A stretch of 64,000 bases of DNA, taken from Chytriomyces cf. hyalinus JEL632. Lineage: Eukaryota > Chytridiomycota > Chytridiomycetes > Chytridiales > Chytriomycetaceae. Made by a program: the position numbers and the translations under genes. Shown in pieces: positions 34,701-43,933 of this stretch; the stretch's first letter is position 1; the number at the start of each line of letters is the position of its first letter. The notes beneath the pieces are model-generated. The model saw nothing but the letters and a program-made list of their open reading frames with translations, was not told the DNA's origin and made no database searches. The stretch is from contig JAIWWG010000027.1 in the NCBI GenBank assembly GCA_025435555.1, positions 62,001-126,000 of the forward strand. Reading direction: 5' to 3'.

Positions 34701-37700
34701 ATTCCATCCATCCATTTCTGATCACATATTTAATTTTCCTTTGAAGGGGTGACATTACATACCTCATTCCATATTCGTCTCGCCACTCAACGGATATAGG
34801 ATTCTTTGGTCTGAAAGACGGAGAATGGGCCAGCTGGGAGACCTCTGAGATGATGACTCTGCCTTTGGATTCTAACGACGTGGACACGGTACCTCTCGGC
34901 CTTGATGTCGACTACACAAGCCAAAGCCCTATTGCTGCAGACCCCAAGGCAAACACACCCAAGTATTGTGCGGCACCATTGGTCTACGTTTTAAACAATG
35001 AAGGATCTCTTCTGGTTTACCACTGCCTGGATGGGTCATCTGCCAGTCGAGACAAAGCTTGCCCTGCTATGAAAACTCCTTCGCGTCTTCTGTCAAAGGA
35101 CGAGAAAATAGAGAAGAAAGTTGCGAGTGTTCTGTCTGGCCCTCAGGTTTGCTTCAGTCCTTGCCAATTTACTCTTTTGACAGTCATTCACATTTTACTC
35201 TGATCTTCTAGTCCCAATCAAAATCAACTCCCACTCCGAAAATTAACGCTGAAGTCGCGAAGCCTGTTTTCCAATGGAACCCATCATCAAGCGCGATACC
35301 CTCTGCTGCCAAACCAACTGCGATTCCTGTTCCGTCGCAGAAAGTTTCTGAGGGATTTTCGGCTGCCACTACGCCCCCCATTGCCGCAAAACCTATGTCT
35401 GGTTATTTTGGAAATTTGGCTGAGAGAGCGTCCAGTATTGTTTCTCCAGAATCATCCAAATCTTCCAATCAGCCAGTTACTGCCTTTCCCAAGTCAGCAG
35501 ATAATTCAGGAAAGACTTCCTTGGCAAGTTCATCATCGCCAGTGACTTCAATTTCGTTTGTAAACCCACCTACCTCAGCGAAAGTGCCCGCTTTCAGCTT
35601 TTCCACTGGCAAAAGTACGCCTGCAACTGTCAGTTTTGGAAGCGGAGCATCTCAAGCCGATCAGAAAATTGCCCTGCCTTCGTCTACCCAGCGCGCAGCG
35701 CCGTCCTTCACCCCGCACATGCCGAACGTCGCTGCTAAACCTGCAGATGGTATTACTACTCCTATCAAAACATCCGGATTATCAAGTTTCCCGGCACCAT
35801 CGTCTTCGCTAAAACCCGCTGTCGAATCAAAAGCCATCGACTCACCAATCAAGGCATCAACAGGTCAATCGCCTCTGCCTCTTACAGCAGCGTTGAAAGT
35901 TGTGCAAACACCGCCAAAACGTGAACCAGTCTCTAAGCAGTACCCCGAACCTCGAAATGTTTCACAATTATTTGATAGGCTATGCAACGAGTTTGAAGAT
36001 GACATATCCGACGTGAGAGAAAATTCTTTGGCTGCTAATGAATAGCTAACAGGTTTTTTTTGTTGCAGCTGAAAGCCACGGTTTCCGATTCCAGGGCATT
36101 TGTCGACATGGGTATCGCGAACTCATCTCGCATACTGCAGGAAACGCAATTCAAAATCTCTGAGCTTGAAACCAAAGTTTCAGCTGCAGAGACAACCAGC
36201 GCCAGCAATTCGTCGATTCAATACAAATTAAATGATGCGTTATCTCAACGTAAGTTAAAGCTCGCCTATGTCTCTCTGGCCCCACAATTAAAATACTTTT
36301 ACTTCAGTGAAAGGGAAACATGAGCACTCTTCGAAACTACTTGACGTTTTGAAAAAAGGTTCAAAAGTGCTTCTTGACAATATGGACACTTTGGGCCCTG
36401 AATTTTCTCATCTCCGAGAAACCCTGTGCTTGAAAGTTAAGGTGTGTCTCCTGTGAACAATTTGTGTGACAATGTAAAAACTGATTTCGTTGCAGAAACT
36501 TGAAACAGCTTTGAGTGAAGTAAAAGCATCTCTCATGGAAATCAAAGGCCTTTTGGACATGAAAGCCGGGGCTGCAAAGTCAATTAAGTATGCTTTTTTT
36601 TTTTTATTAAGGTAAACTTTGAAGACACTCAACTTGACGACTGTCTTGTAGGCTTCCTGACTGGGATACAATCTGCCGTAACATTCGGCGGATCTCAAAT
36701 CATACCTTGTCCATTTCCAAGCAGCTTGACGTGCTACTCCATGAAGTCAACGTTGAAAAGGCATCTCAGTCAGAGGCGGCTGTTTCAACAGCTGGCGCTA
36801 AAAAAGGAACCTACGCCGCAGTTTTTGAATATGATGACGAAGTGTTCCATCCAAGTAAGGCGGTATCCCTGCCAGAAGGAATCAAAAAGCAGAAACATTT
36901 TACTGCCTCGCTCCTGTCGGTTGTGGCATCTGGCAAAATCGGAACTGTGAAAACTCTTTCTGTCAAACCTACGACCCCGTCCTTGTCAGCATCCCAAAGC
37001 GCTATCTTGTCGAAACCGAAGTGGACGTGTGCCACATGTTTAATCTCCAATGATTTTGAATCGAGTAAGTGTGGAGGCTGCGAGAAGCCAAAGGAGTCCA
37101 AGAAAATTGAAGTGGCTCCAACTGTTTTCGGATCCTCGATCATGCCAGCTGAAGCTTCGAAGTCTGCAGGGTTTCCGGCAGCAAAATTGCCATCGTCAGG
37201 CATTACCAGCATTTCCTCAAAAAGTGGCGGCCAATCCAGCGCATTTAATGTCGGATTTGGACTTGGCTCGTCAAAGCCATTGATACCGTCCCCGCTTTCC
37301 ACGCAAGTGCAAGGTGAATCATCCAATGTCGCGCAAAAGCCGGCTTCAACCTGGCTATGTGATGTGTGTATGATCAATAATCCAGCAGACGAGCATAAGT
37401 GCGTGGCATGTGAGCTCGATGTGATTAAATCATCTGCTGCGCCTGTTTCAATTCCTTCGTCTGGATTTTCTTTCGCAAAAACCGACACGACATCTGTCAC
37501 TTCCAAGGGGGCAAATCTTTTCGCAGCATCAAATACTTCAAGTTCCAGCGGGGGTTTCTCTTTCGGATTACCGAAAGCAGCCATCCCTTCTTCCGCAAAG
37601 TCATCAGATGTAGCTGAATCTCCAGCATTTGAACTTACAGGAGAAGTTGGGCCGAAAGACATCAATACAGGTGGGACGTTGAAACCAAATACGGATGGCA

Positions 37701-39486
37701 GCTACTAACAATATATCATCCCATTAGTTGTCGCTGGAGCTCCATCAAAAGCATTTTCGTTTGCTCAGTAAGTTTTTGTGGCCTTCGCCTTCTCTTATTC
37801 TAAAGATTCATTCAGACCAACAGAAGCCTCGTCGCGCGATGCCACGGTATCCACCCCGGCTAATCTCCCGGCTGCTCCTGCACTGCAGTCGTCACACACT
37901 GACGACTCAGATGACGAAAACTCGAATGAAGATAGGCTGAAGCTAGTTGCAAATCCAGATGCGGAGCCATCCACGTATGTTTTATAAGATGCTGAAAGTA
38001 TTATTTGAGGAGACGCACTGAAATTATTTCAACAGCACCAAGGCAGCAACCTCTGGAGGATTCGGAGGATTTGGTACTTCTTTCAGCTTGGGCAACCCAG
38101 TTCAGTCCACAAACAAAGTGAATCCGCTGTTTGGTGCAGCCATCGCGGGGTCTTCAAATCCAACCGGTTTCTCCTTGAGCTCTGCAGCAATTCTGCCTGC
38201 GACCACCGCTGCGATTCAAGCCGAAGCACCGGCAGCCCAGTCCAGTTTCAGTTTCGGTGCACCATCATCAACGTTTGGAAGACCGTTGGCAACATCAACT
38301 CCAATTGCACCATCGTTTGGAGCACAATCTGTCTTTGAACCTCCCGGCACATTGGGCTCCTCAGCCGGTCAGTCATCTGCCTCAGTATTTGGGGGCTCAG
38401 TGAAGACATCCATCTTTGGTGGTCCCGCAGCGTCTGCTTTTGGCGATGCAAGCACTAAAGCAGTCACGTCTTCCATCTTCGGTGGCTCTACTGTCGGGGT
38501 TTCAAGCGCTTCGAATACCCCAACTTCTGTCTTTGGAGGCTCAAACAATGTGCCTGTTTCTGCACTGGGCGGCTCGAACTCTACAACGGCACCACCTTCT
38601 GTTTTTGGAGGCACCAATGCGGCTCCTGTTTCAGCGTTTGGTGGTCCAAGCGCTAACTCTTTGTCATCTTCTGTATTTGGCGGCTCAGGCAGTAGCACTG
38701 CACCGTCCGCATTTGGAAACTCAGGAACTGGTGGCCCAAGCGGATCGGTCTTTGGTGGCGCAACACAATCAACCCCTGCTTCGGCGGCATTTGGGGGATC
38801 CAACTCTAATACTTCTGGACTTACGGTTTCTGCACCTGCGCCTGTTCAGCCAGCATTTGGGCAATCCACCTTTGGTCAAGCTGCTGCGACAGGATCAGCG
38901 TTTGGGCAGTCCACTTTTGGTCAAGCACCTGCGACGGGATCAGCATTTGGGCAGTCCACGTTTGGTCAAGCACCTGCGACAGGATCAGCGTTTGGGCAAT
39001 CCACATTCGGTCAAGCAGCTGCTACAGGTTCAGCATTTGGGCAGTCTTCGTTCGGGCAGTCTCCTCTCGGTTCCCAATCTCAGTCTGCATTTGGTCAGCC
39101 AGGTCTTGTGAAACCTGCATTTGGTCAGAATGGTTTTGGCCAGGGCGGTTTCGGAAGCTCTTCGCCTTCAACTGGCAGCGTCTTCGGGAAAGCGTCAACT
39201 ACAGCAGCAACTAGCTTCGGATCACCTGCAAAGTATGGACGTTGATGGTACATTTTCAATACCTGGCTAACGGATATTTTGCAGTGCCAGCCCCTTTTCG
39301 TCTTCGGGACAGCAAGCGCAGGGCTTTGGAAGCGGCGGTGGGTCTGTTTTTGGCGGCAATAATCAAGCATCTCAAGGCTCCAACTCGACCACGTGAGCGC
39401 GGTTTCATTTTGCATGGCATTCAAATCTTTCCTAACATTGTTTCTCCCGCAGTAATAAGAGTCCAGCTTTTACGCAGTACCGGTAG
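25736..39486 (+). CDS. Giant Nup214-type nucleoporin with four beta-propellers, nine RanBP2 zinc fingers, coiled coil and FG repeats
   Basis: Thirty exons join in frame (about 3,995 aa). Ends: 25736-26059, 26169-26300, 26356-26677, 26738-26939, 27000-27354, 27420-30095, 30152-30334, 30389-30863, 30934-31156, 31228-31633, 31692-31907, 31967-32152, 32213-32687, 32757-32970, 33022-33403, 33464-33643, 33706-33894, 33953-34424, 34482-34692, 34747-35146, 35212-36012, 36069-36249, 36308-36441, 36496-36587, 36652-37670, 37728-37767, 37816-37974, 38036-39232, 39285-39392, 39453-39486. Propellers occupy residues about 50-445, 1338-1766, 1839-2257 and 2318-2741. Each has the Nup214 signature WSRKGKQLAVG and a LLAVSNKxGYVVF strand. 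Zinc fingers lie between propellers 1 and 2 (seven) and after the coiled coil (two). The plan propeller, coiled coil, FG tail is that of Nup214/Nup159 on the cytoplasmic face of the pore, where the propeller docks the mRNA-export helicase DDX19/Dbp5. The start is uncertain (25,550, 25,736 or 25,850). AATAAA lies at 39,526. Confidence 0.85.
25850..27354 (+). other. Beta-propeller module 1 of the Nup214-type protein
   Basis: Encoded by exons 1-5. It is the most divergent of the four. The first strands read ELLAVSSVFGVAVF instead of LLAVSNKxGYVVF, and the long central exon seen in the other modules is split in two by an extra 55-nt intron (26,301-26,355). WSRKGKQLAVGQSNG, WLEDKVFVVIYSI and LLHVLTSDGSLLSYE keep the family pattern. 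Confidence 0.8.
27808..28980 (+). other. Array of seven RanBP2-type zinc fingers
   Basis: Seven copies of W-x-C-x2-C-x3-N-x6-C-x2-C are present at about 27,808, 27,908, 28,104, 28,300, 28,498, 28,696 and 28,903. Examples are WICNACTANN, WSCDVCMVNN and WTCDVCMISN. Every copy keeps the four Cys, the Trp and the Asn. In Nup153 and Nup358 such fingers bind Ran (mainly Ran-GDP). The linkers contain GFSF and SLFSAP FG-type motifs. Confidence 0.9.
28241..28770 (+). repeat. 198-bp tandem repeat inside the zinc-finger array
   Basis: A 198-bp (66-codon) unit is repeated about 2.6 times with almost no differences, including synonymous positions. It contains one zinc finger plus its FG linker. The three fingers start 198 bp apart, and the low divergence indicates recent unequal exchange or gene conversion. 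Confidence 0.9.
30152..31633 (+). other. Beta-propeller module 2 of the Nup214-type protein
   Basis: Four exons of 183, 475, 223 and 406 nt with intron phases 0, 1, 2 and 0. Key strands: YNLLAISNKFGFVVFGTSTG, WSRKGKQLAVGDSSG, LWLEDKTLVVFYSV and FVITQTGTNKTG. A 72-codon Ser/Lys-rich linker exon (31,692-31,907) follows. Confidence 0.85.
31967..33403 (+). other. Beta-propeller module 3 of the Nup214-type protein
   Basis: Four exons of 186, 475, 214 and 382 nt with the same phases as module 2. Key strands: SLLAISNKYGYVVFATKSG, WSRKGKQLAVGDVKG, CWLEDKVFVVIYSI and LLYLLTSDGSLVVFN. A 60-codon linker exon (33,464-33,643) follows. Confidence 0.85.
33706..35146 (+). other. Beta-propeller module 4 of the Nup214-type protein
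   Basis: Four exons of 189, 472, 211 and 400 nt with the same phases as modules 2 and 3. Key strands: NLLAVSNKLGYVVFGTTRG, WSKKGKQLAIGDWDG, SWLEDKIFLVIYSV and LVYVLNNEGSLLVYHC. It leads into the Pro/Ser-rich linker and then the coiled coil (36,069 onward). Confidence 0.85.
38030..39392 (+). repeat. C-terminal FG-repeat domain, with 45-bp tandem units
   Basis: Dense SVFG, SAFG and FGQ motifs form the natively unfolded barrier domain of the nucleoporin. Between about 38,855 and 39,050 a 15-codon unit (SAFGQSTFGQAPATG and close variants) is repeated five times with very similar DNA. The protein ends NKSPAFTQYR after two small exons. Confidence 0.85.
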
Positions 39487-39525
39487 TTCTGTTTGCAAAT
39501 GCACCCTTTTGACCAGATTGCGATG

Positions 39526-39531
39526 AATAAA
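39526..39531 (+). terminator. Poly(A) signal of the Nup214-type gene
   Basis: AATAAA lies 40 nt after the stop codon at 39,486, the same spacing as after the peroxidase gene. Confidence 0.5.
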
Positions 39532-39749
39532 TTAAGTTGCAGCATAAACAGACGTCAAGAAGTAATCGATTCGTGACTGTTACTTCTCCTGCTAAAATTA
39601 ACCACGTCCCCTGCGACCGAATGGCACTTGGGACATCGTAAATGTCTTGTGATGCACCAGTTATGCGTTGCCGTGAACATAGCATGCCAGTTCAGCTGGT
39701 TGTGAAATGAACGGGTTTTTTTCAAGAACCTGAACAGTCATTGTCATAC

Positions 39750-40960
39750 TCCACAGAGACGCATATATGCATTCTCTGTGCCATGTTTGCTTAACCTTTG
39801 CAGAAGGGTGTGGAACCGGCATTTCAGCAAATCTTTAAAATGTTCAAACCCTCTTCTGTGATGCAGATTGGCATTTTACTTTAGTCTGCTAAGTTGTTGA
39901 CCACCATTCCCTTTCACTGTGCCGTTGTAAATCTCAAGTGCATTGAACATAGACATCAACAATATAAGACCTCAAGAGCATAATGCATACAGAATATATT
40001 AAATGCAGGCATTTGTTGAGCATTGCGTTGCTCTATTTTGCTGCTTGCATTTCAGAGTTTGTCCCCACACACCACCCACATTGCAGTATAAAAGTCCCCA
40101 ATGTTTTCTCAGCAGAAAAACAGCAAGAAGAGAGCATTCTTATACATGCAAAATGAACATGAGACTATTACTGATGGAGTTAAACTGGGGAATGGAACAG
40201 TCTCTCTCTGTCAGTGCCAACACGTTTTATCCAATGGAAATTCACAGACTAGACTTGGAGCTGTTTTTCTGCATTGACAGGTGTCCTCATGTTTGCTCCA
40301 TTAGAAGTGGCAAAATCTGAATGAATCACATTGTAAAATTGAGCTTTGGGCCACAATATTTTTGCATGCATTCCCAGTCAAGGACAGCAACTGTAAACTA
40401 GATTGGGAGCACCTCCATCATATCCTGGTAATGGGGGTGTGGGGTCATTGGTTTCAGATCTTACAGATATTATAGAATCTGGAGGGGTTGGAATTCACAA
40501 GGATGACATTTGTCTGATTGCAGAAGGGATTTTTGAGACATACAACTACCTGTTTCATGTTGAATTTCAGCTGGAGACATTGGTGAAAATATGTTCATTG
40601 GCTACATCAGTGATGGGGACATTTGACTCAGTTGGAAAGGCCATTTATTTCCGAGACTCCAAGATCAAACAATTTAATCTTCTAGGTATGTTGTCTTGAC
40701 AGTATCTTTTTTTGACTTTTTTTTACCTTTTTTTTTAAGGAACAACAATGACAATCAAATTCACACCACGCTTCATCTGTTGGGGTTCATCACAGAAGTT
40801 CTTATTCCAAATGGAACACATATGAAGAGCCATCTGGATAAACTTATTCAAGGTCACCAATGTTCAGAATATCTGCCAAAACTCTCTAAGAAGGGCATCC
40901 TGTCTACTGCTTTGAATGGAGTTCCAATCACTCCATGTAAAAACAGGTGAATTTACTGGG
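39750..40960 (+). mobile_element. Repeat-family copy sharing its 5' end with the Fanzor element; unrecognised frames
   Basis: The block at 40,085-40,156 (TATAAAA, then TTTTCTCAGCAGAAAAACAG and AAAATGAAC) matches the 5' region of the Fanzor remnant at 6,654-6,732 on the other strand. A second block near 39,787 also matches. Downstream, frames at 40,403-40,699 and 40,720-40,950 can be read almost continuously across a T-rich gap. They encode a peptide with blocks such as SDLTDIIESGGVGI and HTTLHLLGFITEVLIPNG. I do not recognise it and see no Fanzor motif, so it may be cargo, a different element using the same promoter, or chance. Confidence 0.45.
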
Positions 40961-41365
40961 GAAGACAATGATGTTTGCAGTTTTTGATGGTTTGTTTTTA
41001 TCAGGTTCAGTGGCAAAACACGGTACAATGGTTTGTAACTTGAGGACTGTCTGTTATAGTGATAGTTATGGTCTTACAAAGATTGTGTCAAAAATCCATC
41101 TTGATCTTACAACTTAAGATCAGAGAGGGTACTGGTTTGGACTGGAGAAGCGTCTGAGCACTCAAGGTGGTCCAAAATCCTTGAGGGAAGTCTGAGGAAT
41201 GGGTGGCTACATTCATTGGTAAACAGAATCAAGATAGATGTAGAGATGGACGTATTTATCTAATCAATCAATCCAAACAAAACAATATGTAAAGTAAACA
41301 ACAGGAATAAAAACTGTCACTTGCCACTATGATGTTACTGCAATACGCTCTATGCTTTGCATGTG

Positions 41366-41884
41366 AAGTAATAACTATTATTTATGGGGTTTATTCTTCT
41401 TCCTTATTAGTTTGTTAGTTCTTTTCTTTATTTCTTTCTTTATTTCCCTTTTCTTTTGTTTTACTTATTGTTCATTGTTATTTTATTTATAGGCAAGAGA
41501 TCACTCCCTGACAATGCAATAAATCTAGAAGTATGCTGAAATCAATCATCTAGTGAAAGTGGCTCTGAACTAGACGCGACACAGATCAGACTCCTGTCAA
41601 GTAAAAAGCTGCAACACATTCCTCTGGGAGGAATCTGACGCATTGTGGTCCTAGGAGCTAGTGGAGTGCTAGTTTTGGGTCTTGAATTCTCATACAGAAG
41701 TGCCCTGAACTGCTCCTTTTTGCATGAAAGGCAGCAGCATCCAAAGGCGAAAGCTGGAGGCCATGTGAGTTCTCTATTCACAATAGAGGGGTTTGAAATG
41801 TTGTGCTACTTTTCCTGTTTGTCACTAACAGAAGCTATCCCATTTACATCCCCTGTGGTGTAGCAGGCAGGACAAGGATACTAT
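41366..41884 (+). repeat. Dispersed repeat A, copy 1
   Basis: About 330 bp of this stretch recurs in the same direction at 42,308-42,630 (for example the shared block AAGCTGCAACACATTCCTCT). Most of it also recurs inverted at 48,430-48,790. In the inverted copy the sequence runs on from ACAAGGATACTA without interruption, whereas here an inverted-repeat element begins at 41,885. Confidence 0.7.
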
Positions 41885-42295
41885 TGTTGCGGATCCTGGT
41901 CAAGGAGGACCAGCGGTCTCCTCATGTACTCAACATAAAGGAGAGCTCAAAATCTCTGGAATGCATGAAGATGTGGGAAACAGGTGTTTGAGCACCTGCA
42001 GACCCCATACGTAACAAAGATGTGAAATACACACGACTTCATGTAAGTATAGACAAGCCATGGGGATAGTAACACACTGTCAATCACACACACAGGTCTC
42101 TGGCACATCTGCGAAGTCCTACAAGCACCCACGTGCCATCCACGGCTATTTATTGTCACTGGATGAGAAGTTATGAGGCATACTGCCAAGACCCCAATAA
42201 AGCTTTATTTACACAAAGTTGGGACTTTAAACGATCCACCACAATAACACACCATCACATGACACCCTTACCAAGTCGTCATAAGGTGTCAGACT
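41885..42295 (-). mobile_element. Truncated copy of the TGTTGCGGATCC inverted-repeat element
   Basis: About 410 bp match, in reverse orientation, the complete element at 43,484-43,933. The end bearing TGTTGCGGATCCTGG is present at 41,885; the other terminal repeat is missing beyond GGTGTCAGAC at 42,295. It lies inside repeat A, which shows the element inserted after repeat A was present. Confidence 0.7.
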
Positions 42296-42307
42296 CTAGA
42301 GAATACT

Positions 42308-42695
42308 GTGAAGTAATGACTGTTATTCGTAGGGTTTATTCTTCTTCCTTGCTAGTTGTTAGTTCTTTTCTTTCTTTCTTTCCTTTTTCTTTTGTTTTAC
42401 TTATTGTTCATTGTCATTTTATTTATGGGCAAGAGACTGCCCCGTGACAATGCAATAAATCTAGAAGTATGCTGAAATCAATTGTCTAGGGAAGGTGGCT
42501 CTGAACTAGATGTGACGCAGATCAAACTCCTGTCAAGTAAAAAGCTGCAACACATTCCTCTGGGAGGAATCTGACGCATTGTGGTCCTAGGAGCTAGTGG
42601 AGTGCTAGTTTTGGGTCTTAGAATTCTCCGATCCACCACAATAACACACCATCACATGACACCCTCACCAAGTTGTCATAAGGTGTCAGACTCCA
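42308..42695 (+). repeat. Dispersed repeat A, copy 2, plus a fragment of the inverted-repeat element
   Basis: The stretch 42,308-42,630 is a close copy of 41,366-41,693. It is followed by about 65 bp (CGATCCACCACAATAACACA onward) that also occur at 42,225-42,295 and, inverted, at 43,525-43,590. Confidence 0.65.
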
Positions 42696-43033
42696 TCACT
42701 CTAGAGAATACCAACAGTACTAAGCCAAACTACCTGCAACACCAAGCATTCGGCAGAAACACACCAGATACTTGTGTAGTTGAAACGAAGGTTTGGGCCT
42801 GGATAGGTATCACTTGAGGACCTAGATCTTGCATAAGCAAAGTTCAAAGTTAGTACACCAACAGTCAAACTGACACGCTGAAACGTACATGGACAGCAGG
42901 CAGCACTGCTTACTGGTACACCGTCACTTGGACCCATGGCTCCCTACCCAGGTGGGAGAGACCCTGTCAGAGGTCCAAGGATACAGTCATATGCACTTTG
43001 GACGTTGGTTGGATAGTTTCTTATTCAAATCGT

Positions 43034-43310
43034 AACTTTTTGGATTGGTAAAGGCCCAACAGTCCTTGGGGACATTCGGGGGATTTCCATCTTGGTTCTT
43101 TATAATTTCTACCGTGAAAAAATAGAAAACCAGGGAGATACCCATGAGTTTCCACCCATGAGTGATTCTTTCACGTTCTATTCCAAAGGGTATAAATGGT
43201 AGAGCTTCCAACATCTTCTTAGACCAAAATCATTGTTGTAGCACCTAGTCCTCAAGTCACAAACCCTCGTACAGCATGCCACCACCATTTGTACCAACAA
43301 CTATGATGCT
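43034..43310 (+). repeat. Dispersed repeat B, copy 1 (TATA-bearing)
   Basis: About 270 bp recur in the same direction at 46,376-46,632. Both carry GGGTATAAATGGTAGAGCTTCC, a likely TATA box, followed about 80 nt later by an ATG with CCACCACCATTT. In this copy a short frame follows (43,278-43,411) with an acidic block of the type LSEDEYLLVEQYREEEY, which could be the N-terminus of an element protein. Degraded sequence of that part also occurs inverted at 48,300-48,420. Confidence 0.6.
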
Positions 43311-43483
43311 ATCAGAGGATGAATACTTACTAGTGGAACAGTATAGGGAAGAAGAGTACCGACCACGTGTGAAATTGGTTTACAATCAGGCCAAAATTCA
43401 GGATGCATAATGCTATGTTAACTCTTACTAATGCGAAGCCATTGGGGGAAGATGGTCAGATGCTGAGATGGAAGAAGATAGTA

Positions 43484-43933
43484 TGTTGCGGATCCAGGTC
43501 AAGGTGGACCAGTGGTCTCCTCAGTCTGACACCTTATGACAACTTGGTGAGGGTGTCATCTGATGGTGTGTTATTGTGGTGGATCGTTTAAAGTCCCAAC
43601 TTTGTGTAAATAAAGCTTTATTGGGGTCTTGGCAGTATGCCTCATAACTTCTCATCCAGTGACCATAAATAGCCATGGATGGCACGTGGGTGCTTGTAGG
43701 ACTTGGCAGATGTGCCAGAGACCTGTGTGTGTGATCGACGGTGTGTTACCGTCCCCGTGGCTTGTCTATACTCACACGAAGTCATGTGTATTTCACATCT
43801 TTGTTATGTATGGGGTCTGCAGGTGCTCAAACACCTGTTTCCCACATCTTCATGCATTCCAGAGATTTTGAGCTCTCCTTTATGTTGAGTACATGAGGAG
43901 ACCACTGGTCCACCTTGACCAGGATCCGCAACA
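43484..43933 (+). mobile_element. Complete non-autonomous element with about 40-bp terminal inverted repeats
   Basis: The left end starts TGTTGCGGATCCAGGTCAAG; the right end is its inverse and ends CTTGACCAGGATCCGCAACA. The inverted match runs to about 40 bp with one or two differences. The total length is 450 bp, without a coding frame of its own. An inner palindrome pairs TGACACC with GGTGTCA. I see no clean target-site duplication. These properties fit a MITE-like DNA transposon. Confidence 0.7.

Noticed and set aside
37778-37987. Separate short genes among the small exons of the nucleoporin (37.7-38.0 kb)
   Set aside because: Each joins in correct phase with its neighbours as part of the single nucleoporin transcript.
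38369-38803. Long minus-strand frames opposite the FG repeats (also 29,423-30,049 and 36,811-37,665)
   Set aside because: Low-complexity repeat coding on the plus strand leaves the complement open; the peptides are Pro/Asn/Thr-rich shadows without splice or motif support.
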